In this document: piece by piece, positions 1 through 6,484 of the stretch
How positions within the stretch are numbered: position 1 is the first letter of the stretch
Layout: the number at the start of each line of letters is the position of its first letter
Notes under the pieces: generated by a model
Databases searched by the model: none
Told to the model about the DNA's origin: nothing
Seen by the model: the letters and a program-made list of their open reading frames with translations, nothing else
NCBI GenBank assembly: GCA_001464165.1
Contig: LNEX01000548.1
Location: forward strand, 1 to 6,571
From: a bacterium Ga0077546
Lineage (GTDB): Bacteria; Cyanobacteriota; Vampirovibrionia; Obscuribacterales; Obscuribacteraceae
Reading direction: 5' to 3'
DNA: 6,571 nt
Made by a program: the position numbers and the translations under genes

Positions 1-860
1 TCGCCCATGTTTTCGGGGGTGAAGCCCATGCTCAGCAGCGTCTCTTTTTTTATGCTGTAGTCTGGTTGGCCAAGGCAGTGCATGCCGATAGAAATTATGG
101 AATCAGGCGTTGTCACCGGCATTTGCGCCAGAGCAAAGACGCAGGTCTCAAGCGGCTGTTCTCTGAATCTGCGTACAAACCGCATCCACGCTTCTTTTGA
201 GTGAACCAGATTAGCGGTTTCAAGCGAAACACCCAGAGCACCCAAGTCGAACAGTTCACCAATCAATGGAAGAAATGATGCGGAAATTTCCAGGGCCTCA
301 CTGCTTTTGAAAGGCTTTGTGCGAAGAACAAAAAAGTCAGTATGTTCGGATATGCTGGCAATTTCCGCAGCAGAGGCTATTGGTGTATACCACGAAGCTT
401 GCTCTTCAAAGTGTTTGTGCATGGTCTTGCTGTGCGGTTTTATCTCATATTTGACTTCGCGGGCATCGAGCAACTCGCCACAATCTTGAGTTACTTCGCC
501 TTTTGTCGGAACATAGAAAACCAGTGATGGCCAGAAGCTTTCGCAAAACTCAATGCGGCGGCGATGCCAATCTACTAAGACGTTTTCTGGATGAATGTCG
601 ACGAATTCGCGCACAGTTGTGAGCTTTTCAATGTCTACTGCCTTCATCATGACGCATGGTTCTTTATCTCGGCACTCGATGATTTCGTCATTAGTAAGCA
701 GTCGTTGCTTGGTTGTTTCTAACTCGGCAAGCGTCGTGCCGAGGGGAACCACAAACTGCGGTACGAGAACTTCTGTTGGCTCTGGTTTTTGCTCTGCATG
801 AACTTCTTGCTCTGCCTGCTCTTTTGGTTCAGTTTGATCTTTGGCTGTGGTTTGTTCCAT
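1..860 (-). CDS. DUF4261-like protein, 3' end cut by window edge
   Basis: Translating the minus strand from the ATG at 860 gives 286 uninterrupted codons that run off the left edge, so the C-terminus is missing. Residues 1-30 are rich in Glu, Gln, Lys and Pro (a likely disordered tail), with no signal peptide and no membrane segment. A globular part follows. Residues 172-286 resemble, from memory, the DUF4261 family: a hydrophobic strand (FFVLR, 176-180), a GALGVS...LVHSKEAW segment (207-225) and a SIGMHCLGQPDY segment (257-268). DUF4261 has no established biochemical role, so no function is given. An in-frame TTG at 878 has a better Shine-Dalgarno (GGGAG, 7-nt spacing) than the ATG and would add six residues; an in-frame stop (TGA) lies further upstream. 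The gene follows the secreted-protein gene on the same strand after 166 bp. That it is a coding region is quite sure; the family is tentative. Confidence 0.8.
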   Translation of the reverse strand, partial: MEQTTAKDQTEPKEQAEQEVHAEQKPEPTEVLVPQFVVPLGTTLAELETTKQRLLTNDEIIECRDKEPCVMMKAVDIEKLTTVREFVDIHPENVLVDWHRRRIEFCESFWPSLVFYVPTKGEVTQDCGELLDAREVKYEIKPHSKTMHKHFEEQASWYTPIASAAEIASISEHTDFFVLRTKPFKSSEALEISASFLPLIGELFDLGALGVSLETANLVHSKEAWMRFVRRFREQPLETCVFALAQMPVTTPDSIISIGMHCLGQPDYSIKKETLLSMGFTPENMG

Positions 861-928
861 TTCTCTAGCTTCTTCCAATGCCGAACTCCCGAGGCGGGCG
901 CTCGCTGAGGCCCTTCATGTGGCTTTTA

Positions 929-937
929 ATTGTACCA
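929..937 (-). promoter_or_regulatory. Possible extended -10 for the DUF4261-like gene
   Basis: On the minus strand the sequence reads TGG TACAAT, matching an extended -10 (TGn plus a 5/6 match to TATAAT). No good -35 hexamer lies 16-18 bp upstream, which is tolerated by extended -10 promoters. Transcription would start near 921, giving a leader of about 60 nt before the ATG at 860. It is a motif match only. Confidence 0.3.
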
Positions 938-1026
938 GCCTGGTGAGAGAGGGCGGAGTAGCTGTATCTTGTCATGGTTGGCAGCCTATTCTTGCCACCC
1001 TGCGAAACAAGTCACAGCGGCCGCTT

Positions 1027-2166
1027 CTATTTTTGAACAAAAGTACTTTTGAAAAGTGGATTGGTATAGATCAAGCCAGCATGGTCTCCGCTAAATTCTT
1101 CTAGACAGCCAATTTCGCTAGCTACATTTACTTTCGCATCTTGGCTTCGGGTTATCTTGAGATAGTTGACTGCGCCATCGGCAATCGAGATCTTGCTGGC
1201 TCCGTCGGCATTGATAGTGACAGAGCGAGCCTTCATTTTGAGACTTACGCTTGATTTGTCGCTGGCAGTGGTCTCACATTTTTCGATTGAACCGCTACCA
1301 ACTGAGGCCACACCATCGTTTGCAACGTACAGTGCCGCTGTAGAACAGTTGGCGTTCTTGATATTTATGCTGCTTTGCGCAGTAGCTTTAGCCTTGAGAT
1401 CATTGCTGTTGAGATTGTTGACGACAATTTTGCCGCTATTTTCGCAACTAAGTTCGCATTGGCAATTGCTCGAATTGTTTGAGCTAGCTGAACTAGTTGA
1501 ATTAATTGAGTCAATTGTCAGTTCTCCTTTGCCAGCGGCTAATACTTTTATGGTTGCTGCGGACCAAAAATCAATTGATGCGGGGAGTGACCCTTTGCTC
1601 CGCACGGTAAGAGAGCCTTGGTAATTGGATGGCACCACGACTTGCAGAACGTCGAGTTCACTATCGCTTCCTGCGTCTGTGTTACCTGCTATCAAGCGAT
1701 GGCCATTGATGAAAATTCCTTCTGAAGTGAACTCCGTGCCGATGGCCCCTGGCTTTGTGGCTTTGCGCTCAACGGGCAATTTTTTTCCATTTAGAAAGAC
1801 GCCATCACCAGTTATATTTATTGAGCATTTTGCTGGAATGGTGCCGCTACCTATAAGGTTGTGGCCGTTTTGAGTATGGTAGATGCCGGTTGGGCAACGT
1901 GCCACGTTGAGCTGTTTGACTACTCCTTTGTCGTTCACGCTCCAGTGTTTGGGGTAGTTGACGCGCACTTCGATATCGTCGCGTTGTTCATGGGTTAGGC
2001 GAAAATCACAGTTGAGAATATCTAAAGATAGTGCCTCTGTCGATAGAGGCAACGTTATTGCGGCTTTGAGAGGCAAGGGGTCATCTGACTGTTTGTGAGC
2101 TAATGTCGCTGCGGGGCGCGACATTAGTGCGAGGAGGGCGAGGGATGTGAACAGTTTGACTTTCAT
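1027..2166 (-). CDS. Secreted Ser/Asn-rich protein, DUF2807-like beta-helix
   Basis: The protein has 379 residues. It begins with a clear Sec signal peptide: Lys2 and Lys4, a hydrophobic core LFTSLALLALM, and a likely cut after Ala23 (TLA-HK). The frame stays open for 79 more codons upstream to a GTG at 2403, but that extension would bury the signal peptide and runs through a palindrome, so the ATG at 2166 is chosen. A short motif occurs twice, DGVFLNGKKL (121-130) and EGIFINGHRL (149-158). From about 170 to 350, short alternating beta-strands rich in Ser, Asn, Ala and Val (for example KIVVNNLNSNDLKAKA) recall the DUF2807 (GIN) beta-helix repeats of secreted bacterial proteins. There are nine Cys, with a cluster NCQCELSC at 234-241 after a Ser/Asn linker (219-234), so disulfides or metal binding are possible. 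No catalytic motif is visible. An extracytoplasmic, perhaps surface or adhesive role is an inference. The upstream Shine-Dalgarno is weak. Confidence 0.85.
   Translation of the reverse strand: MKVKLFTSLALLALMSRPAATLAHKQSDDPLPLKAAITLPLSTEALSLDILNCDFRLTHEQRDDIEVRVNYPKHWSVNDKGVVKQLNVARCPTGIYHTQNGHNLIGSGTIPAKCSINITGDGVFLNGKKLPVERKATKPGAIGTEFTSEGIFINGHRLIAGNTDAGSDSELDVLQVVVPSNYQGSLTVRSKGSLPASIDFWSAATIKVLAAGKGELTIDSINSTSSASSNNSSNCQCELSCENSGKIVVNNLNSNDLKAKATAQSSINIKNANCSTAALYVANDGVASVGSGSIEKCETTASDKSSVSLKMKARSVTINADGASKISIADGAVNYLKITRSQDAKVNVASEIGCLEEFSGDHAGLIYTNPLFKSTFVQK
1038..1051. repeat. 14-bp perfect palindrome near the end of the secreted-protein gene
   Basis: CAAAAGTACTTTTG reads the same on both strands and lies within the last codons of the secreted-protein gene. 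It has no T-tract placed for termination and may simply reflect the Lys/Phe/Thr codons there. Confidence 0.5.
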
Positions 2167-2177
2167 TGCATACTCAT

Positions 2178-2190
2178 AGCCTGAAAGGCT
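2178..2190 (-). other. Small hairpin covering the weak Shine-Dalgarno of the secreted-protein gene
   Basis: On the minus strand AGCCT-TTC-AGGCT can form a 5-bp stem with a 3-nt loop just upstream of the ATG at 2166. The only Shine-Dalgarno-like triplet (AGG) lies in its 3' arm, 13 nt from the start codon, so ribosome access could be reduced. The stem is short and could be chance. Confidence 0.35.
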
Positions 2191-2342
2191 GATTCTAGAA
2201 AACGCCTGCCGGTATGTAAAGTAACTCAGGTCCGAAACAACCACTCTACCGTGGTGTCTCTGAGAAAGCAGAGTTAACCATGGAGATAATTCCTGTTCCA
2301 CCTCAGAAGATTGTTCTCTATTAGCGATGTGGCACTTTTTCT

Positions 2343-2392
2343 GTTTCCAAAAAGGGAAGATTTTTTCGAAAAAATCTTCCCTTTTTGGAAAC
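2343..2392. repeat. Perfect 50-bp palindrome, bidirectional-terminator-like
   Basis: Two 25-nt arms are exact reverse complements with no spacer, centred between 2367 and 2368. The core is A5, GGGAAG, A, T6, then C|G and its mirror image ending in T5. Read as RNA from either strand it gives a GGGAAGA-based stem preceded by an A-tract and followed by a T-tract, the layout of a symmetric intrinsic terminator. Beyond three mismatched pairs the arms resume for five more pairs (2335-2339 with 2396-2400). It lies about 180 bp upstream of the secreted-protein gene and just downstream of a TATAAT. It may terminate read-through from the right, act as an attenuator in the leader, or be a protein-binding palindrome. 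Confidence 0.9.
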
Positions 2393-2450
2393 TCGAAAAG
2401 CACAACTTATCCGCCTTTTCATGGTTTTCAAAAAAAGAGGAGATTGTAAT

Positions 2451-2475
2451 ATTATAGAATATAGTTATAGCTCAA
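2451..2475 (-). promoter_or_regulatory. Possible promoter for the secreted-protein gene
   Basis: A perfect TATAAT -10 lies on the minus strand at 2451-2456 inside a very AT-rich stretch (about 2430-2510). The nearest TTGA-type hexamer, TTGAGC at 2470-2475, is only 13 bp from it, or 15 bp from the overlapping TAATAT at 2449-2454, so the -35 is poor. A start near 2444 would give a leader of about 280 nt containing the 50-bp palindrome. It is the best promoter-like site between the GH130 terminator and the secreted-protein gene. Confidence 0.35.
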
Positions 2476-2507
2476 ATTTTAAAAGTTTGGAGAAAAAATG
2501 AGGTAAG

Positions 2508-2576
2508 AAAAAAAGTCCCGCCTATCCGATAACCTCTCTGCAAGCGAATTGCAGAAAAACTATCGGATAGGAGAAC
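2508..2576 (-). terminator. Branched intrinsic terminator after the GH130 gene
   Basis: On the minus strand an 11-bp perfect stem (CCTATCCGATA at 2561-2571 with TATCGGATAGG at 2521-2531) encloses a second hairpin (CTGCAA/TTGCAG, 5-nt loop). Below the main stem, across a small internal loop, GTTC pairs with GGAC (one G-U pair) and is followed directly by T7 (2508-2514). This sits about 50 bp after the GH130 stop codon, the expected place for its terminator. The nested inner helix is unusual for a simple terminator. Confidence 0.75.
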
Positions 2577-2627
2577 AGTATTATTTGTCGGTCTTGGCCG
2601 TCAATTTGCCAGGAGAGAACTAAAGAC

Positions 2628-3785
2628 TTAGTTGAACGACACAGTCAAACGACACTTGCCGATCAAGCGATCAGCCATGCCGTAGAAGATGTCGAAAACT
2701 TCGTCACCATTTTGTGCCAGGTCAGGCCTTGCGACCATACCGGTGGGGAAGACGACGTTGTTGACGATGCCAGACAACTCTTCGGGAGTTTCGGGCTTGA
2801 GGATTGTGGTGGGCGAGACGTAGAGTAGGCGGTGTGGTTCGTCGCCGTCGTGCAGCAAGAGACCAGCGCTGTAGCAGCTGTGGTAGCGGCCGGTGCGCTC
2901 GTCGATTACCTGGTCGACGCCGTGGAAGATTTCCAACCAACCCTGCTTGATGCGAATTGGCACAGTGCCAGCGCCAACCTTGAAGCAGCCCCAGTTTGCA
3001 CCAGGAGCGAGCACGAGGTCAGATTCGGTGACGTTGAGCAGATTGATCAGGTTGTCTTTGACGGGAGCCAGTGGAATGTAGGCGATGCGCACGCACTGAC
3101 GCTCGGTCGGGTCGGCCTTGAAGGTCGACTGAATCTGGTCGAGAGTTCCAGAGACCGGAACATTGACCATAGGCCGATGGTACATGGCGAGGCAGATTTC
3201 ACCACTGGGTGAGAAGACGGGTTCGGGGAAGAAGGCCGCATCCTTGTCGTCTTTGGCCAGGCCAAAGACAGAAGGAATATTGACCAAGCCGAGGCGCTTC
3301 CACTTATAACCATCCTGCGACGTAGCCAGCGCGATGCGCGGACCATCGAAGCCGAAGGCTGTGTAACACATGACAAAAAGGTCGAGTTCAGCGATGAAAG
3401 TGACACGAGCATCTTCGCAGCCTTCACCGCCTACCAGTTCGAATGAACCGCTGGTGGTGGCGCGGCGACGGCGCTCATATTTGGCCTGAGGAACGAGAGC
3501 AAAACCGACGCGCACGAAGCCAACTTCGTTGCCACTGGCGTCGACAGCAGGTTTGCCATCTTTCCAGATTTGACGAAGAGTCTCAAGGCGCGACTGATTG
3601 CCGACGGCAACAGAGCGCATGATCATGACGAGATTGCCGTCACGATCTTGAAAAACCGCGGGGTTGAGGACGCCTTCCTCCTGGAAGCGGCCGTGGGGAG
3701 AAGCGACCACACCAAGTCTTTCGACGTGGATGTTGGCGCTAATTTTGGCGGAAGTGATTGCAGTCATATTGTTATTGTTATGCAC
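2628..3785 (-). CDS. GH130 family glycoside hydrolase/phosphorylase
   Basis: The protein has 385 residues and no signal peptide, so it is probably cytoplasmic. Family GH130 enzymes phosphorolyse or hydrolyse beta-linked mannosides and related glycans on a five-bladed beta-propeller. The order of motifs fits: NPAVF (41-45), MRS (56-58), CEDARVT (123-129) whose Asp125 is the likely catalytic acid (the family usually has EDPR), YTAF (141-144), KDAAFFPE (181-188), YHRP (202-205), FHGVD (287-291), VFPTG (345-349) and FYGMADRLIG (367-376). The Lys of KDAA, the His of YHRP and nearby Arg resemble positions used for phosphate binding in GH130 phosphorylases, which favours phosphorolysis, but the substrate cannot be read from sequence. 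The start is GTG at 3785, because AAGGA lies 7 nt upstream; the ATG at 3767 has no such site. An Asn repeat (HNNNN) follows the start. The gene lies downstream of the acyl-CoA synthetase, separated by a terminator, with no sugar transporter or other glycan gene beside it in the window. Confidence 0.92.
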   Translation of the reverse strand: MHNNNNMTAITSAKISANIHVERLGVVASPHGRFQEEGVLNPAVFQDRDGNLVMIMRSVAVGNQSRLETLRQIWKDGKPAVDASGNEVGFVRVGFALVPQAKYERRRRATTSGSFELVGGEGCEDARVTFIAELDLFVMCYTAFGFDGPRIALATSQDGYKWKRLGLVNIPSVFGLAKDDKDAAFFPEPVFSPSGEICLAMYHRPMVNVPVSGTLDQIQSTFKADPTERQCVRIAYIPLAPVKDNLINLLNVTESDLVLAPGANWGCFKVGAGTVPIRIKQGWLEIFHGVDQVIDERTGRYHSCYSAGLLLHDGDEPHRLLYVSPTTILKPETPEELSGIVNNVVFPTGMVARPDLAQNGDEVFDIFYGMADRLIGKCRLTVSFN

Positions 3786-3792
3786 AGTAAAT

Positions 3793-3797
3793 TCCTT
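3793..3797 (-). promoter_or_regulatory. Ribosome binding site deciding the GTG start of the GH130 gene
   Basis: AAGGA on the minus strand lies 7 nt before the GTG at 3785. The same site is 25 nt from the alternative ATG at 3767, too far to serve it. This supports the GTG start. Confidence 0.7.
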
Positions 3798-3806
3798 AAC
3801 TTGCTA

Positions 3807-3821
3807 GCTGCATTTGGCAGC
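3807..3821 (-). other. Small hairpin between terminator and GH130 ribosome binding site
   Basis: GCTGC and GCAGC form a 5-bp stem with a 5-nt loop immediately after the T-tract of the upstream terminator and about 10 nt before the GH130 ribosome binding site. It could mark the processed 5' end of a read-through transcript, or be chance. Confidence 0.35.
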
Positions 3822-3823
3822 AC

Positions 3824-3856
3824 AAAAAGCAAGGGAGCAGTCTTGCGACTGCCCCC
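3824..3856 (-). terminator. Intrinsic terminator after the acyl-CoA synthetase gene
   Basis: On the minus strand GGGGGCAGTC and GACTGCTCCC form a 10-bp stem with one G-U pair, closed by a GCAA (GNRA) tetraloop. TTGC and then T5 (3824-3828) follow. It starts about 50 bp after the synthetase stop codon, so it should end most transcripts there. It also stands between the synthetase and the GH130 gene. Confidence 0.85.
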
Positions 3857-3903
3857 CTGCGAGCGGCTTTGACCTTTTTACGGGCCTTGTTATTTAGTCG
3901 AGC

Positions 3904-5877
3904 TTACTTGCCCGGCTTGGCGTAGATTGCCTCGACGCGATCGGCGTAACGCTTCATCGCTTCTTCGGTGCGAATCTTGAGAGTGGCGGTGAGCAAGCCG
4001 TTGGCCACGGATGCTTCGTCGGCGATGATTTCCACCTTCTTCACCGTCTCCCATTGCTCTAGGCGCGTGTTGCCTTCAGCGATTGCAGCCTTGATTGCTT
4101 CCTTGACAAGGTCATGGCCAGCCAGAAAGGTCTGCACGCTTTCGGCAGAACCGGCAGGACAAGCCACACCCTTGGCGGTGAGCAATTCTTTGGCAGCCAG
4201 CGCGTTGACGAAAATCAGCGCACTGATGAAGGGACGGTCGTTGCCAACCGGCACAATCGCCTGAATGATGGCGGCGCCATCAAAAGCCTTCTCGACCTTC
4301 TCGGGGGCGACATACTTGCCGCCCTCGGTCTTGAAGAGGCGCTTGGCGCGGCCGGTGATCACCAGGCAGCCGTCTTCGTCGAGGTGACCGATGTCGCCGG
4401 TGTTGAACCAGCCATCGGCATCGAACGACTTGGCGCTGTCTTCCGGCAGGTTCCAGTAGCCGGTGCAGACCGGGCCGCCCTTGAGGTAGATGATGCCACC
4501 CTTGGCGTCAGCAGCGGCGCCGGGCAGCGGAACGAACTTGATTTCGACACCAGGAATCATCTTGCCCACAGTGCCGACCTTGTTGGAAGTCGGGCTGTTG
4601 GCGGCGATGGCACCACAGGTCTCGGTCAAGCCGTAGCCTTGCACGATGTTGAGGCCGATGCTCTTGTAGAAGCTGATCACCTCGGCCGAGATGGCGGCGC
4701 CACCAGAGCCCATGATGCGCAGACGACCACCGAGACCAGCGCGGATGGTGCGGAACACCAGCTTGTCGGCGACCCAGTGCGAGAAGCCCGACTCTTGCTT
4801 GAAGGCCCACTTGATCAGTTTGGCCTTGAAGCCCTTGGCGCCGGCGATTTCGCCTTCGATCTTTTCTTTGATCTTGCGCCAGACTTGGGGCACGCCGAGC
4901 AGAATCGTCGGACGGATGATCTTCACCACCTTGCCCACTTCTTCCACCTTGCAGAAGGCTGTCGGAACAGCGTTCCAGAGGCAGATGTACTGGCCATTGA
5001 TGCGCTCATAGCAGTGTGCCAGAGGCAAGTAGCTCAGGTAGACATCAGACTCGTTGAAGTCGAAGCCATGGTCGTGGACGCCCTGGCAAGATGCAGTGAT
5101 GTTGGCGTTGGTGAGGGCGACACCCTTGGGCTGGCCGGTCGAGCCAGAGGTGTAGATCATGGTGCAGATGTCGCTCATGCGGACACCGTGCGGCTTCTGA
5201 CCAGGGGCGACGACTTCGTTGAAGGCGACGGATTTGTCGCTCGACGTCGTGCCAGCCTTGCTTTCGGTGTGGAGGAAGTCGAGTACGGCCTTGGCTGCGG
5301 CGCCGACCTTGAACTGCCCGAACTCGCCGTAGAAACCATCGGTCTGCTTGGGTTCGATACCCTTGACACGACGCTGATAGGTTTCGGACTTGCCGGCCAG
5401 ATCGGAGAACAGCAGGGTCTTGACCGGACCGTTGGCATCGACCTTCTTGGTCTGGCTGCCGTCGTCTCCGATCAAAAGAGTGGCACCACAGTCGTTGACG
5501 ATGTAGTTGACTGCGTCAGCGGCGCTGTTGGGATAAATGGGAACGGCGACTGCACCCAGAGTTTGGATGGCGATGTCTGTCCAGACCCATTCGGGGCAGT
5601 TCCAGGAGAGGATGGCGACGCGGTCACCGCGCTTCACGCCGGCCTGCTGGAGGTTGACGATCATCTCGGCTACGATTTCACCAACCTGCTTCCAGGGCAG
5701 CTCGACATAGGGGCGAGGCGTGACAGCTACAACACCGCCACCACCCATGGGGCCAACCATTGTGGTGATGAATTCGGTTTTGGTGATGGGGTTCTTGAGC
5801 AGAACTGCGGTCGCATCCTGCCTGGTAAATACGTGTTGCCAAAAGCGGCCAACAAGCATGTTTTGATTGTTTGTCAT
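3904..5877 (-). CDS. Long-chain acyl-CoA synthetase, AMP-forming
   Basis: The 657-residue protein is a full-length member of the ANL adenylating family and matches bacterial long-chain fatty acid-CoA ligases (FadD15-like, about 600-660 residues). It activates a fatty acid with ATP to an acyl-adenylate and transfers it to CoA, feeding lipid synthesis or beta-oxidation. Motifs in order: the ATP loop YTSGSTGQPKG (242-252), YLPLAHCYER (283-292), the GYGLTETCG adenine/acyl motif (414-422), NTGDIG (492-497, with the ribose-binding Asp495), TGRAKRLFKTEGGKYVAPEKVE (508-529, hinge and CoA-site residues), and the C-terminal catalytic Lys634 in TLKIR. All key residues are present. There is no signal peptide or membrane segment, so it is cytoplasmic or peripheral at the membrane. 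The ATG at 5877 is preferred over an in-frame TTG at 5904 because GGAG lies 6 nt upstream (5884-5887). The gene is markedly GC-rich compared with the two genes on the left. Substrate chain length cannot be read from sequence. Confidence 0.95.
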   Translation of the reverse strand: MTNNQNMLVGRFWQHVFTRQDATAVLLKNPITKTEFITTMVGPMGGGGVVAVTPRPYVELPWKQVGEIVAEMIVNLQQAGVKRGDRVAILSWNCPEWVWTDIAIQTLGAVAVPIYPNSAADAVNYIVNDCGATLLIGDDGSQTKKVDANGPVKTLLFSDLAGKSETYQRRVKGIEPKQTDGFYGEFGQFKVGAAAKAVLDFLHTESKAGTTSSDKSVAFNEVVAPGQKPHGVRMSDICTMIYTSGSTGQPKGVALTNANITASCQGVHDHGFDFNESDVYLSYLPLAHCYERINGQYICLWNAVPTAFCKVEEVGKVVKIIRPTILLGVPQVWRKIKEKIEGEIAGAKGFKAKLIKWAFKQESGFSHWVADKLVFRTIRAGLGGRLRIMGSGGAAISAEVISFYKSIGLNIVQGYGLTETCGAIAANSPTSNKVGTVGKMIPGVEIKFVPLPGAAADAKGGIIYLKGGPVCTGYWNLPEDSAKSFDADGWFNTGDIGHLDEDGCLVITGRAKRLFKTEGGKYVAPEKVEKAFDGAAIIQAIVPVGNDRPFISALIFVNALAAKELLTAKGVACPAGSAESVQTFLAGHDLVKEAIKAAIAEGNTRLEQWETVKKVEIIADEASVANGLLTATLKIRTEEAMKRYADRVEAIYAKPGK

Positions 5878-5939
5878 ATTAGACTCCGTCGATGTGGTTG
5901 CCAAGCGAAGGCCAGCGATGTCCTGATCGCTTTTTTCGC

Positions 5940-6131
5940 TATTAGAGAAATGGGGGACCAGGCTTACTCTTGACTACGTGGCGCTTGATAACTACTTTGC
6001 CGAACCTTGCACTTTTTGATCGTTTGGTTGAACTGGCTCAAGTGCATAGCATCGCTAGTGGTTGTTGGTACCGATGAGTGACTGGTGTCCAACAGGCGCC
6101 TGGAGAGCGTGGCTGAGGTGGTATTAGAGAA
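5940..6131. repeat. Direct repeat TATTAGAGAA (two copies)
   Basis: TATTAGAGAA occurs at 5940-5949 and again at 6122-6131, and each copy continues for three bases with one difference (ATG against GTG). Both lie upstream of the synthetase gene. On the minus strand each contains TCTAAT, one mismatch from a -10 box. They may be a regulator site, two weak promoters, or chance. Confidence 0.4.
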
Positions 6132-6377
6132 GTGCCGTGTGGGTGTTAGTTGTTTTTGTTTGTTTATTTTTGTTTGAAAGTAAGAAGAATGACGGCCGAA
6201 GCCTATGCGATCTTGTCGCTCTATCTCAAGAACATCCTAGTTTTACTATCTAAAGCTTTTCTTTGAATCTCGGCTTATTGCTATAGAAACCGCACCAATA
6301 GCCGCTTGACAAGCGTTTTCTCTGTAACATCGCTAGCGCAACTAGTCACCTTGGCGCGGGCTTGCCAACTGTTGCAC

Positions 6378-6415
6378 TAAAAGCATGTTGCAGATCTAAT
6401 TTAGATATGCTTTTA
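6378..6415. other. AT-rich two-part hairpin
   Basis: TAAAAGCAT (6378-6386) pairs with ATGCTTTTA (6407-6415) over 9 bp. Directly inside the right arm, ATCTAA (6394-6399) pairs with TTAGAT (6401-6406) around a single T, leaving a 7-nt bulge (6387-6393). ACTAAAAGC is repeated at 6376-6384 and 6430-6438. It may be an operator or a structured RNA; no protein is encoded here. Confidence 0.55.
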
Positions 6416-6465
6416 ACCTAATGTCATGAACTAAAAGCTAATAGTGTCCTGTTTTCCGTTGAGTT

Positions 6466-6484
6466 TAGTAACGCTAAGTTACTA
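6466..6484. other. 7-bp perfect hairpin near the right inverted repeat
   Basis: TAGTAAC (6466-6472) and GTTACTA (6478-6484) form a perfect stem with a 5-nt loop GCTAA, about 12 bp inside the right arm of the inverted-repeat pair. There is no T-tract next to it, so it is not a terminator. Its dyad shape would suit a regulator site. Confidence 0.5.

Noticed and set aside
975..999. Hairpin TGGCA/TGCCA after the secreted-protein gene
   Set aside because: The stem is short, the loop has 9 nt, and no T-tract follows on the minus strand, so it is not called a terminator.
1166..1624. Plus-strand frame of 152 codons rich in Leu and Ala
   Set aside because: It is antisense to the Ser/Asn-rich part of the secreted-protein gene; the Leu/Ala runs come from reverse-reading Ser/Asn/Lys codons.
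2167..2403. 79-codon upstream extension of the secreted-protein gene from a GTG at 2403
   Set aside because: It would place an ordinary signal peptide at residue 80 and translate half of the palindrome. The ATG at 2166 gives a normal secreted protein.
5914..5936. Terminator-like stem AGCGAT/ATCGCT plus T6 on the plus strand
   Set aside because: The stem has only 6 bp and there is no plus-strand gene for it to end.
4114..5973. Open frame of 619 codons on the plus strand
   Set aside because: It lies antisense to the synthetase gene, whose motifs are complete. Its product is a Gly/Asp/Val/Leu-rich string without domains, as expected from the opposite strand of a GC-rich gene.
6306..6311. TTGACA hexamer on the plus strand
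   Set aside because: No -10 lies at 16-18 bp (TAACAT is only 13 bp away), and no plus-strand gene follows.
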